From the NCBI RefSeq assembly GCF_036867415.1, contig NZ_JBAJHU010000002.1:1-64000 (forward strand): a stretch of 64,000 nt of DNA, read 5' to 3'. Position 1 is the stretch's first letter; every line of letters starts with the position of its first letter. Shown here in pieces: positions 42,189 through 50,810 of the stretch. This DNA is from Rossellomorea sp036867415 (GTDB lineage Bacteria; Bacillota; Bacilli; Bacillales; Bacillaceae_B). Below the pieces are notes generated by a model, which was not told the DNA's origin, did no database searches, and was given only the letters and a program-made list of their open reading frames with translations. Made by a program: the position numbers and the translations under genes.

Positions 42189-43568
42189 TTATTTATCTTC
42201 CTTGATTTTTCCTTTGTTCTTTAATATTTCAAAGATCAACTGTGCCTGGTCTGTATTGTCGATCATGCCTGCAAATTTCTCTTTCTGAGGACCGAATGCA
42301 TAAACAGGGACATCATCTCCCGTGTGCCCATCCGTCGTCCATCCTGTTCCTGAACGTTTGTCGAAGATCTTCTCGATCGCATTATCAATTTCGACTTTAT
42401 CCTTTGTTGCTACAGCTTTTTGTACAGAAGCCAATTCTTCACTTGTCAATTCTAAATCTACATATTGAGACAGGGTCTCTTCCACAGAGGCTCCATTCGC
42501 GATTTCTTCCGCCATAAAGTCGGGCGTGCGCTCCGCTGCATCGATTACATCCGGATTCCAGTTATACTCACCGTCCGAACCGATCGAAAAGCCGCCAGTA
42601 GAGTGGTCAGCTGTAACAACTACTAATGTTTCTCCATTTTCTTTTGCAAAGTCCCGAACTTCTTCAAATGCTTGTTCGAAATCTCTCATTTCACTCATGG
42701 CAGCGACCACATCATTGTCATGACCGGCCCAATCAATTTGGCTTCCTTCCACCATTAAGAAGAATCCGTCTTGATCGCCTTTCAGACGATCGAGCGCTGA
42801 ATTCGTCATATCAGCCAGGCTCGGCTGCTTCTGATCACGGTCGATCATCTTGTCCATTCCCTCTTCGGCAAAAAGACCAAGAATCTGTTCATTGTCATCA
42901 TTCTTCATTTCTTCAGCAGACTTCACATAACTGTATCCGTCATTCTTGAATTCTTCAGCAAGGTTGCGGTCTTCACGTTCAAAGAAGTCCGTTCCGCCGC
43001 CAAGCATGACATCCATCTTATGTTCACCTTTGATCATTTCGTCAAAATAATCATTTGCGATCTCATTTTCATTATCACGATGCTCATCATGTGCTCCGTA
43101 GGAAGCAGGTGTCGCGTGTGTGATTTGAGACGTTGACACGATCCCGGTCGACATACCATTTTCTTTAGCCTGCTCCAACACTGTCTTCACGCGGGATTTA
43201 TCATTTTCAACTGCGATTGCATTATTGTATGTTTTGACTCCGCCGCTCATCGCTGTCGCTGCAGCAGCTGAATCCGTTACGTTTTCGTGTTCATCTTCCG
43301 GATAAGTCGTTTGCAATCCGACAAGATAAGGATCGAATGCCGTCTTTTCAAACTCCATTGTTTCCGGATCGTCATTCATATAACGGAGAGCTGTTGTAAA
43401 CGGAACCCCCATACCGTCACCAATCATAAAAATAACATTTTTTGCTTTGCCATTTTTAGATTCTTTGGCTTCTGCCTCCGTATTATCCAGATTCATTCCG
43501 ATCACACTGCCAATAGCCAAAGATGAAACAACTGCAAGTGGAAGAATTTTTTTCATAGACTTCTTCAT
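42189..43568 (-). CDS. phoA: Secreted alkaline phosphatase
   Basis: 459 residues. A signal peptide covers about residues 1-35 (Lys-rich start, hydrophobic core, EAEAKES region). Metal and catalytic motifs are NVIFMIGDGMG near residue 44, VTDSAAAATAMSGG near 97 (nucleophilic Ser in DSA), THATPASYGAH near 150, DWAGHDND near 275 and VVVTADHSTGG near 320. Resembles the B. subtilis PhoA/PhoB pair. Releases phosphate from esters outside the cell. A PhoP-type box lies upstream. The choice of paralogue name is uncertain. Confidence 0.93.
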   Translation of the reverse strand: MKKSMKKILPLAVVSSLAIGSVIGMNLDNTEAEAKESKNGKAKNVIFMIGDGMGVPFTTALRYMNDDPETMEFEKTAFDPYLVGLQTTYPEDEHENVTDSAAAATAMSGGVKTYNNAIAVENDKSRVKTVLEQAKENGMSTGIVSTSQITHATPASYGAHDEHRDNENEIANDYFDEMIKGEHKMDVMLGGGTDFFEREDRNLAEEFKNDGYSYVKSAEEMKNDDNEQILGLFAEEGMDKMIDRDQKQPSLADMTNSALDRLKGDQDGFFLMVEGSQIDWAGHDNDVVAAMSEMRDFEQAFEEVRDFAKENGETLVVVTADHSTGGFSIGSDGEYNWNPDVIDAAERTPDFMAEEIANGASVEETLSQYVDLELTSEELASVQKAVATKDKVEIDNAIEKIFDKRSGTGWTTDGHTGDDVPVYAFGPQKEKFAGMIDNTDQAQLIFEILKNKGKIKEDK

Positions 43569-43649
43569 TTCCCTACCTCCTAGTGTATGAATACAATTAC
43601 TAGAATACTAGAAGAATATAAAGAAGCTCTTTCAAGAAAACTACATTCG

Positions 43650-43666
43650 TGTAAAAGGTTTGTAAA
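43650..43666 (-). promoter_or_regulatory. PhoP box upstream of the alkaline phosphatase gene
   Basis: On the minus strand TTTACA occurs twice, 11 bp start to start (TTTACA-AACCT-TTTACA), which fits the direct-repeat PhoP site (TT[A/C/T]ACA, 4-6 bp spacer). It lies about 85-100 bp above the start codon, so the gene should respond to phosphate starvation. Confidence 0.75.
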
Positions 43667-43685
43667 AGTGGTTTAATCCTTACCA

Positions 43686-43738
43686 GACAATAACGACCCG
43701 CTCCTGCACTGCTTTTAAAACACTGCGGGACGGGCCTT
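43686..43738 (-). terminator. Possible terminator of the DDAH-like gene
   Basis: CCCGCTCCTGCACTG pairs imperfectly with CACTGCGGGACGGG around a 12-base loop. The T-rich tail on the minus strand is poor (TCGTTATTG), so strength is doubtful. Confidence 0.45.
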
Positions 43739-43743
43739 TACAA

Positions 43744-44604
43744 TTATCCCCTTATGATTGGCAGCGTACAGCATCTGAAGGAGCCGCCTGATTTAATGAT
43801 TTCAGAGAAGTCGGTTTCGATGACAGTATAGCCTTTTTCCACCATTCTCTCATTCAATTGTTTATTTTGGGGGAGGCTGATGATTTTCTTATCACCGATC
43901 GCCAGCACATTTGGCCCCATCTGGAATTGTTCCCTATCATTCACTTCAATAATATTATAGTGCTTCTTGATCTTTTCCAGATCCTTTTTAGCAAAAGCCG
44001 GCGGATACACGATGGCTGCCTCTTCTGAAATGATTGTGAAGACACAATCCAGGTGAAGGATATCACTTCTTAACGGAAGGGTGTGGACGGTGTAATCAGG
44101 AAGAAGCTTTTTCAGGGACTGAACCGCCAGGCGATTTGTCCGTCCGCTCAGCCCAACCCATACATCTTTCCCATCTACAAGCACATCCCCGCCTTCAATG
44201 GAGTGGGCTGCAAGATGGGCATGGGGAATATTGTTGTCCTCGAGCCAATGAAGAAGCACCTTCACTTCTCCTTCCCTCAAGCTGGTATGCATGGAAGAAA
44301 CAATGAATTCATTTCCGATGCAAAATCCGATATCCCTGGTGAATACCTGCTCATTCAACTCTTCGCGAGGTTCAAGATGAACCACTTCAGCTCCATTGCC
44401 CTCAAGGATCCTTACAAACTCCTCGTGCTGGCCAAGGGCTTTCTCTATGTTTATATTGTCTTTCAAATAATGTTTTTGGGTCTCATTGATCACTTCGGTA
44501 ATTTTCATATTCTGAGGTGAAACCACCACTACCTTCTTCAATTCTCCATATTCGTCAGAACAATTTACGTTCTTGTCCTCCACTGCTTTCCTAGTCAGGC
44601 TCAT
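43744..44604 (-). CDS. Dimethylarginine dimethylaminohydrolase-family protein (YkgA-like)
   Basis: 286 residues of the guanidino-group hydrolase superfamily. Substrate-contact and catalytic residues are in EVFTRDIGFCIGN-like block (VFTRDIGF near residue 88), the HSIEGGDVLVDG histidine-containing block near 137, HLDCVFTII near 188 and the catalytic Cys in SGGSFRCCTLPIIRG at the C-terminus. Family members hydrolyse arginine, methylarginine or agmatine-like substrates; the exact one here is not clear. Resembles B. subtilis YkgA. Monocistronic, leftward. Confidence 0.8.
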   Translation of the reverse strand: MSLTRKAVEDKNVNCSDEYGELKKVVVVSPQNMKITEVINETQKHYLKDNINIEKALGQHEEFVRILEGNGAEVVHLEPREELNEQVFTRDIGFCIGNEFIVSSMHTSLREGEVKVLLHWLEDNNIPHAHLAAHSIEGGDVLVDGKDVWVGLSGRTNRLAVQSLKKLLPDYTVHTLPLRSDILHLDCVFTIISEEAAIVYPPAFAKKDLEKIKKHYNIIEVNDREQFQMGPNVLAIGDKKIISLPQNKQLNERMVEKGYTVIETDFSEIIKSGGSFRCCTLPIIRG

Positions 44605-44776
44605 AGGGTTTAACCTCCCGATAAATTCTTTACGAAAAGATTATTCCCTGTTTGGTTTGGGCTAAAACCTGGCCGGGCAGATTTTTCGTATCGTGCAGTC
44701 ACCAGATACCTTGAACTCAACTCTATATAAATTCTTTCACCGCTCGGAAACTATAACCCTTTTCCTCGTACACTTA

Positions 44777-44803
44777 AAAAAGGGACTCTATGCTAAGAGC
44801 CCC
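44777..44803 (-). terminator. Terminator of the distal KGG gene
   Basis: GGGACTCT and AGAGCCCC pair; on the minus strand six Ts follow. It is 20 bp below the stop codon. Confidence 0.75.
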
Positions 44804-44823
44804 TTCTCATTTTTACCTTTAAA

Positions 44824-45108
44824 TTATCCGTTGTTACTTGAGTTGTTATTCGAATTGTTGCTTCTTGAACGGCTTGAGTTACTGGAATTACCTGAATTAC
44901 TGGAATTTTTTCCGCCCTTTTCGCCGATTTCCTGATAGAATTCTTTGTCGTGATTGCTGGCGGTCGCTTCTCCGCCTTTTTCACCGATTTCCTGATAGAA
45001 TTCTTTATCATGGTTTTGGGATGTAGTCTTTCCGCCTTTACGCCCCGCTTCTTCATAACTCATTTTATTGTTGTTATTGTTTTTGCTGTTGTTATTATTG
45101 TTTGCCAT
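44824..45108 (-). CDS. KGG-repeat stress protein, copy 2
   Basis: 94 residues, Asn/Ser-rich ends and three KGG motifs (AGRKGGKTTSQNHDKEFYQEIG, then two EKGG units about 20 residues apart). This is the GsiB-type stress repeat, KGG-xxx-x(N)HDKEFYQEIGE, thought to act as a hydrophilic, LEA-like protectant. 81% or more of the repeat part is the same as the neighbour's, so the pair is a recent tandem duplication. The upstream 60 bases are also shared. Confidence 0.82.
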   Translation of the reverse strand: MANNNNNSKNNNNNKMSYEEAGRKGGKTTSQNHDKEFYQEIGEKGGEATASNHDKEFYQEIGEKGGKNSSNSGNSSNSSRSRSNNSNNNSSNNG

Positions 45109-45199
45109 TTTGTTTCCTCTCCTTTAAGTGTAATTGTATTTACCAATGACGCTTTCTGGAAATGACGTTTTCCAATGGTGCATATTTCTTTACTATCGT

Positions 45200-45505
45200 T
45201 TAGCTGTTGTTTGAGCTGTTATTGGAACCTGAGTTCGAGCTGTTGCTTCTTGAACGGCTTGAGTTACTGGAATTACTGGAATTACCGGAATTACTGGAGT
45301 TTCTTCCGCCTTTTTCGCCGATCTCCTGATAGAATTCTTTGTCGTGATTGCTGGCGGTCGCTTCTCCGCCTTTTTCACCGATTTCCTGATAGAATTCTTT
45401 ATCATGGTTTTTGGATGTAGCTTCGCCGCCCTTGCGCCCTCTTTCCTCGCGGCTCATGTTTCCATTGTTGTTATTGTTGTTGTTTTGATTATTATTGTTT
45501 GCCAT
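45200..45505 (-). CDS. KGG-repeat stress protein, copy 1
   Basis: 101 residues with the same plan as the neighbour: an Asn-rich start (MANNNNQNNNN), MSREERGRKGGEATSKNHDK and two further EKGG units, and a Ser/Asn/Gly tail. Both genes have GGAGAGG ribosome sites. A GGGTCA hexamer 60 bp above the start could be a sigma-B -10 box, but a clear -35 is not seen, so general-stress control is a guess. Confidence 0.82.
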   Translation of the reverse strand: MANNNNQNNNNNNNGNMSREERGRKGGEATSKNHDKEFYQEIGEKGGEATASNHDKEFYQEIGEKGGRNSSNSGNSSNSSNSSRSRSNSSNSGSNNSSNNS

Positions 45506-45845
45506 GTTGTTTCCTCTCCTTTTAAGTGTAATCAGTATTTACCAATGACCCTTTTACAGAAATGACGTTTCCAATGACTTTCTTTCAATCGAAGCAGAAT
45601 TCTTATTTGCCTGCTTTTCAGCTTCACTATAGCTCGTCTATTCTTTTTAACATGAACGCCATAATGTAAGAATCCTCCTTTGTTTTTTTGTTGTTACATT
45701 TGCTTGTTTACCATCTTTTTAGAGATATAAACATATTGAATGGCAAATTTTTATATTGTAAAATCTTTGTCATTTTTAAAAAATATTTTTTACACTTTAA
45801 CAAGATTGGGGCTTTTGGTCAGTGTTGATATTTTAGGGATTGGAC
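45506..45845. other. Gap above the KGG genes
   Basis: Holds the KGG promoter region. From about 45720 on it is very AT-rich (runs of A and T) and has no ORF of interest on either strand. Confidence 0.5.
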
Positions 45846-45876
45846 AAAAAAAGACATGCTTATCCGCACGTCTTTT
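45846..45876 (-). terminator. Terminator of the acyl-CoA ligase gene
   Basis: AAGACATGC and GCACGTCTT pair with one mismatch; on the minus strand six or seven Ts follow. It lies 18 bp below the stop codon. Confidence 0.8.
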
Positions 45877-45894
45877 CCTTAATCATTACCCTAT

Positions 45895-47475
45895 TTAATG
45901 GACCATTCGATCATGGTCTTTCCAGAATTCTTTCCTGATGATGACCTTTTGGATTTTGCCCGAAGCAGTTTTGGGCAGTTCTTTTGTAAATGTGATTCCT
46001 TTTGGCGCTTTAAAACCGGCTAATTTTCCACTGCAGAAGCTGATGAGTTCTTCTTCTGTCAGACTATACCCATCGCGAAGAACTACCACTGCATGCGGCA
46101 CTTCCCCCCATCTCTCATGAGGAACGGCAACCACTGCCGCTTCCAGGATTCCGGGGTGATCGTAAAGCACCCCTTCAACCTCGATGGATGAAATGTTCTC
46201 CCCCCCGCTGATGATAACATCTTTCATCCGATCGACGATTTCGATATAACCGTCCCGGTCAACGACAGCCATATCCCCTGTATGCAGCCAGCCATCCCGT
46301 ATCGCTGCATTCGTGGCTTCAGGATTTTTAAAATATCCCTCCATCACCGTATTTGTCCTTGTCACGATTTCACCTATCGACTTGCTGTCATGGGGGACTT
46401 CCTCTCCTGACTCATCAACCACTTTCACCTTCGCACCGATCATGCTGTACCCCGCCTTCGCCTTTAATCGGTACTTCTCTTCTTTTAGCTTTTCAAGTTC
46501 AGTTGAGCGGATCGCTGAAGTTGTGATGAGCGGCGAGATCTCGGTCATCCCATAAACCTGGATAAACTCCCACTTCAAGTCCTCTTCCACTTTCCTCACA
46601 AAAGCAGGGGGAGGTGCCGAGCCTGCGATAACGACCCTCAACTGCTGATCGATCTCCGGTTTATCAGATTCATATTGTTCAAGGATCATATTCAGGACGG
46701 TCGGGGCCATATGCATGACCGATACCCCGTACTGCTTTACTTTTTCCAAAATGACTTTGGGGTCGACCTTTCGGAGCATCACTTGTGTGGCCCCGTTAGC
46801 AGTGTAGTAAAACGGAGAACCCCACCCGTTCACATGGAACATCGGAAGCACATGGAGAATTGTATCCTGATCGGACACTCTCAAATGGTGCATCGATGTA
46901 AGAGCATGGAGATAATTGGAACGGTGCGTTAACAGAACCCCCTTCGGATCTCCGGTCGTCCCACTCGTGTAAAGTAACGAAGCGATATCCGTTTCCTCAA
47001 GAGCCACCCTCTCAAAATCCTCCCGGCTGAAACTGCCCCTCCACTCGTCATATCCCGGATACCCATCCCGGGATTCCCCGTGGATGATGACATGTTCCAA
47101 ACCCGGAACCTTTGGCAGTATACCTTGAACGAGAGGATACAGCTCCTCATCCACAAAGAGTGCTTTGCTTTCACTATGAGTCAAAATAAATTCATAGTCC
47201 GCAGGTTTCAAACGTGTATTCAGAGGCGTCATCACCCCACCGACTCCGAACACTCCGTAAAATCCTTCAAGCATCTCCGCCGTATTCGGTGCGAGATAAG
47301 CGACTTTATCACCTTTTTCAATCCCGATTTCACGCAGTCCCCGGGATAATTGATTGACCCTCGCAAATAACTGTTTATACGTCAGTCTCTTTTCATCATC
47401 GATGATCGCAGACTTGTCCCCATATTGCTCGACTGCCCGATCGAGAAAATCCGTTAACACTAAAGGTACATGCAT
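45895..47475 (-). CDS. Acyl-CoA ligase (AMP-binding family)
   Basis: 526 residues. ANL-superfamily adenylate-forming enzyme: the P-loop LLYTSGTTGDPKGV near residue 165, the A5 VYGMTEISPL near 320, DGWLHTGDMAVVDRDGYIEIVDRMKD near 400-425 and the C-terminal Lys of PKTASGKIQK near 510. Long- or medium-chain fatty acid is the likely substrate but related enzymes take many acids. The ribosome site is weak (GGGG 13 bases above ATG). Monocistronic. It may feed the fad pathway. Confidence 0.85.
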   Translation of the reverse strand: MHVPLVLTDFLDRAVEQYGDKSAIIDDEKRLTYKQLFARVNQLSRGLREIGIEKGDKVAYLAPNTAEMLEGFYGVFGVGGVMTPLNTRLKPADYEFILTHSESKALFVDEELYPLVQGILPKVPGLEHVIIHGESRDGYPGYDEWRGSFSREDFERVALEETDIASLLYTSGTTGDPKGVLLTHRSNYLHALTSMHHLRVSDQDTILHVLPMFHVNGWGSPFYYTANGATQVMLRKVDPKVILEKVKQYGVSVMHMAPTVLNMILEQYESDKPEIDQQLRVVIAGSAPPPAFVRKVEEDLKWEFIQVYGMTEISPLITTSAIRSTELEKLKEEKYRLKAKAGYSMIGAKVKVVDESGEEVPHDSKSIGEIVTRTNTVMEGYFKNPEATNAAIRDGWLHTGDMAVVDRDGYIEIVDRMKDVIISGGENISSIEVEGVLYDHPGILEAAVVAVPHERWGEVPHAVVVLRDGYSLTEEELISFCSGKLAGFKAPKGITFTKELPKTASGKIQKVIIRKEFWKDHDRMVH

Positions 47476-47841
47476 CCCTACATTCCATCCCCTCTCTAAA
47501 TTAGCGAAGCGTTACTTCTATTTATAAGGGAACGGCGAATAGATATCAAGTTAGTTGTTTTAATTTTCTGATAAATAGAGACAGTCTTATGGGGATGGTG
47601 TGATGATTCGGATTCTGGGATTGTGGATTCAGTTTTTTGTAAACGTTTATTGATGAGTATGAGACAGGACTTAGCGTTTGGTCACGAAAGGAGCATCAGT
47701 CTAAGCATTTTGACGGAATTTTTTATCTTTCTATTTCAAAGTCAGCCAATATTCTACGAATCCTTCTATTTAATTGATTTCTGTCATTCACAGGAAAGTA
47801 TAAGCTGCCCCTGAATTATACTTTTCCCGCAAACGCTCATC
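47476..47841. other. Gap above the acyl-CoA ligase gene
   Basis: Should include the ligase promoter. An open frame at 47623-47814 (plus) has no ribosome site and is unlikely to be real. Nothing else was recognised. Confidence 0.5.
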
Positions 47842-47962
47842 AATCTTGCCATTTTTCTTCTTAATCTGGCTGGCCGATACGCTCGTTTTTCTTTCCGGAT
47901 TAAGATTATTCTTTCTACTATTGAAATTATTCTTGCCGAAAAGTCTATTAATCTAGCCGATT
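47842..47962. repeat. Array C: AATCTTGCC-type words, mostly 21-bp spacing
   Basis: Words begin at 47842 (AATCTTGCC), 47863 (AATCTGGCT), 47887 (TTTTCTTTC), 47908 (ATTCTTTCT), 47929 (ATTCTTGCC) and 47950 (AATCTAGCC). All steps are 21 bp except one of 24. The word is close to that of array D (AATCCTGCC at 53249). The array ends about 65 bp from the helicase terminator. Confidence 0.7.
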
Positions 47963-48024
47963 AACATAAAACACCAATATTTAAACCGAAACAATATTGC
48001 ACTTCTCGAATCCGTCTCTGTAAA

Positions 48025-48066
48025 CAAAAAAGCATGGTCGCGTTTCCACAACGCCCCATGCTTTCT
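48025..48066 (-). terminator. Terminator of the helicase gene
   Basis: AAAAAAGCATGG and CCATGCTTTCTTTTTTT with an inner CGCG/GCG pairing. T-rich on the minus strand, a few bases below the stop codon. Confidence 0.85.
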
Positions 48067-48070
48067 TTTT

Positions 48071-49582
48071 TTATGAACGGCCTCTCCGTCCGCCTGCTCC
48101 GTTCCCGCTTCTCCTGCCTGATGAAGTTTCACTTCTGCGGCCTGAAGTTCTGCCCGAAGTGGTCGAAGCCCCACCATCTGAATTTCTGCCTGAAGGGGCA
48201 GAACCCCGCCCGGTTCCGAGTTTGCTCGCAGACTCTGCAAATGGTTTTCCGCTAGAAGGGGTCCTGCCTCCCTGCACGTTAGATGAATCCCTGCGTGATG
48301 AGCTTTTTCGCTCCGGACCGCCGGATGAACGTCTTCCCCATCCGCCTTTTCCACTGCGTTCCCGGCTTGCCTGGATGTTCTTTTCTCTTCTTTCTTTGAC
48401 GCTTTCACTTTTGTCTTTGCTTCCGGAAGAGGAATGGCTGCCGGATGGAGATGGCACGTCAACCTCGCGTCTCGGAAGCGAACGCTCGATCCCTTTTTCG
48501 ATCATCTCAAGAGCCTGTTTGTCTTTCAGGGCGACAAATGTGATGGCGAGTCCGTCTTTTCCGGCACGTCCTGTACGGCCGATACGGTGGATATAGCTTT
48601 CTACGTCCTGCGGGATGTCGTAGTTAAAGACATGTGTGACGCCTTCAACATCAAGACCGCGCGCAGCTACATCCGTTGCAATCAATAGTTGCAGCTTGGC
48701 ATCGCGGAATTTCTTCATGACGGCTTCCCGTTTTGCCTGCGACAGGTCTCCGTGAAGCTCATCTACAAGGAAGCCCCTTGCTTTCAAGTCCATGTGAAGC
48801 TTACTTACCCGTCTTTTTGTCCGGCAGAAAATGATGCCGAGAAACGGCTGGACATCATGGATCGTTTGGCTGAGGGCATCAAGCTTCGAACGGTCGGTCG
48901 TTTCGACGACTTCCTGGTGGATTTCCTCGACGATCTTTTCTTTTTCGCGTATTTGTACATTATGAGGATTTTTCATGTAACGTTTGCCGATTTTCCGGAT
49001 TTCTTTTGACATTGTCGCTGAGAACAATGCCGTCTGTCTCGTATATGGAGTCTCACGGATAATCGCCTCCACTTCATCGAAGAAACCAATATGAAGCATT
49101 TGATCGGCTTCATCCAATACAAGGAATGACACCTCTGAAAAATCAATCGTACCGCGTCGTACGTGGTCAAGGATCCGCCCAGGCGTCCCGATGACAATGT
49201 GGATCGCCCGGTTCTTCAAGCGGTTGATCTGCTTTTCAACATCCTGCCCTCCATAAACGGCCAGCACATTGATGTCTTCTTTTGAAGCGGTCAGCAGCTG
49301 ATTTAGCTCTGCAGTCACCTGAATCGCCAGTTCTCTTGTCGGAGTGACGATGAGGGATTGAATGCTTTCTTTCTCTTTATCGATTTTATCAAGCATCGGA
49401 AGCAGGAATGCCATCGTTTTTCCCGTGCCTGTCTGAGCTTGTCCAATCACGTCTTCGCCATTTAATAAAACAGGTATCGTCTCAACCTGGATCGGTGTAG
49501 GTTCTGTAATCGATTGTTCTTTTAATGCGTCTGTATACTTAGGCTGAATTCCTAAGGATGTGAAATCGTTCAATTTGGTCAC
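48071..49582 (-). CDS. DEAD-box RNA helicase
   Basis: 503 residues. Helicase core in residues 1-370: Q motif FTSLGIQPKYTDAL...TPIQ, motif I AQTGTGKT near 50, PTRELA near 82, GTPGR near 132, VLDEADQML near 153, SATMS near 185 and HRIGRTGRAG near 320. The last 120 residues are a low-complexity Arg/Gly/Ser tail (GGRRGRS end) that probably binds RNA. It resembles Bacillus CshA-group proteins. Roles in cold growth, ribosome assembly or mRNA decay are known for that group. Confidence 0.9.
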   Translation of the reverse strand: MTKLNDFTSLGIQPKYTDALKEQSITEPTPIQVETIPVLLNGEDVIGQAQTGTGKTMAFLLPMLDKIDKEKESIQSLIVTPTRELAIQVTAELNQLLTASKEDINVLAVYGGQDVEKQINRLKNRAIHIVIGTPGRILDHVRRGTIDFSEVSFLVLDEADQMLHIGFFDEVEAIIRETPYTRQTALFSATMSKEIRKIGKRYMKNPHNVQIREKEKIVEEIHQEVVETTDRSKLDALSQTIHDVQPFLGIIFCRTKRRVSKLHMDLKARGFLVDELHGDLSQAKREAVMKKFRDAKLQLLIATDVAARGLDVEGVTHVFNYDIPQDVESYIHRIGRTGRAGKDGLAITFVALKDKQALEMIEKGIERSLPRREVDVPSPSGSHSSSGSKDKSESVKERREKNIQASRERSGKGGWGRRSSGGPERKSSSRRDSSNVQGGRTPSSGKPFAESASKLGTGRGSAPSGRNSDGGASTTSGRTSGRRSETSSGRRSGNGAGGRRGRS

Positions 49583-49613
49583 CTCTTTCCCCTCATTATA
49601 CCCTTAACCTATC

Positions 49614-49640
49614 TTGAAAAATAGGGGACTGTGCTATAAT
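49614..49640 (+). promoter_or_regulatory. Candidate promoter of the 49676 gene
   Basis: A perfect TATAAT at 49635-49640 lies 36 bp above the start codon. The best -35 (TTGAAA, 49614) gives only a 15-bp spacer, so the -35 choice is uncertain. Confidence 0.55.
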
Positions 49641-49675
49641 GAAAAAATCGTCCAAAATAGGAAATGAGGGATAAC

Positions 49676-50131
49676 ATGCTGACATTTCAGGAGAAACTTG
49701 TCATCATTGAAGCATTTGAGGAACTTACTAAAAAAGATGTGTCGTTGAACCGGGTGAATTTTCACTTTGAAGACAGTCTTTATGATAAAACCATTGTAGT
49801 CTACCATCTGCATCCCAACGGGAACGGATTTGTCTATACAGGAGATCTTCCTCAATATGATTCAAATGCAAAAGGACTGGTCAATATCCGTGACTTTAAT
49901 GAAATCGAGCTGCGTGACGTTGTTACTGCCTCTGTTGCATACTTGTCACAAGAGGAAGAAATCCAGCCTGCCCTGGAGCAGACATGGAAAGATTCAGAAG
50001 GACACACCCTGCGCCTCGTGGAAGAGGATGACCGCTGGAGTATTTATGCCGGTGAAAATCTGGAGGACAGCTTCGGCGGCTATGATGAAGCTGCCTTGTA
50101 TTTAAGAGAAGAAGGATTTAAGATCCGATAA
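49676..50131 (+). CDS. Uncharacterised 151-residue protein
   Basis: 151 residues from ATG 49676 (GAGGG five bases above); an in-frame ATG four codons earlier is also possible. Soluble, acidic, with an N-terminal LTFQEKLVIIEAFEELTKK, a middle FVYTGDLPQYDSNAKGLVNIRDF and a C-terminal RWSIYAGENLEDSFGGYDEAALYLREEG. I do not recognise a named family. It reads away from the helicase gene. Highly regular start and codon use suggest a real gene. Confidence 0.75.
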   Translation: MLTFQEKLVIIEAFEELTKKDVSLNRVNFHFEDSLYDKTIVVYHLHPNGNGFVYTGDLPQYDSNAKGLVNIRDFNEIELRDVVTASVAYLSQEEEIQPALEQTWKDSEGHTLRLVEEDDRWSIYAGENLEDSFGGYDEAALYLREEGFKIR

Positions 50132-50266
50132 TTTTTTTAAGAGACATTGCGCCCTTGTCAAATGGTCGAAGGACAACCTCTCTCGCACCCGGGTCCATTC
50201 CCTGTTTGCCTATGGGTGAATATACTAAGATAACAGATCTGATCTATATAAGAAGGAGAGTTAAAG

Positions 50267-50803
50267 ATGAAAGTATTAGCCTTGCTGGGAAGTACGAGAA
50301 AAGACGGGAATTCTGAATACCTTGCCAAGAAAATCATCGAAGGTACCGACCATACCATTGTGTCGCTTGCCGATATGGATATCAGGCCGATAGTGGATAT
50401 GAGACATTCTGAAGAAGGCTTCTCACCGGTCGAGGATGATTACGAAGAACTTGTTCAGCTGATCCAGGATCACGACATCCTGCTGTTCGCCACTCCACTA
50501 TACTGGTACGGCATGAGCGGACCGATGAAGAACTTCTTTGACCGCTGGAGTCAATACTTGCGTGACGAACGATTCAACCTGAAAGAAGAACTGACCAGGA
50601 AGAAAGCCTATGTGGTCATCACCGGAGGCACTAGTGCCCGTATCAAAGGGCTTCCTCTCGTACAGCAGTTCAACTACATTTTTGAATTTGTGAACATGGA
50701 ATTCTCAGACTACCTGATCGGTGCCGGCGTCCGTCCCGGTGAAGTGATCAATGATCTTGCCGCCCTTGAAAAGGCTGAGCGCTGGAATGTATTGTTCAGA
50801 TAA
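50267..50803 (+). CDS. ywqN: NAD(P)H-dependent FMN reductase, flavodoxin-like (YwqN-like)
   Basis: 178 residues. Flavodoxin fold with the FMN phosphate loop LLGSTRKDGNSEYLAKKI near residue 6 and the flavin-ring loop FATPLYWYGMSGPMKNFFDRW near 75. It resembles B. subtilis YwqN. Such enzymes reduce FMN, quinones, azo dyes or nitro compounds. AGGAGAG stands before the ATG. Its end lies 7 bp from the first tandem hairpin unit. Confidence 0.82.
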   Translation: MKVLALLGSTRKDGNSEYLAKKIIEGTDHTIVSLADMDIRPIVDMRHSEEGFSPVEDDYEELVQLIQDHDILLFATPLYWYGMSGPMKNFFDRWSQYLRDERFNLKEELTRKKAYVVITGGTSARIKGLPLVQQFNYIFEFVNMEFSDYLIGAGVRPGEVINDLAALEKAERWNVLFR

Positions 50804-50810
50804 ATAGAAA

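Noticed and set aside
47623..47814. Plus-strand 63-codon ORF
   Set aside because: No ribosome site; lies in an AT-rich gap and has no recognisable motif.
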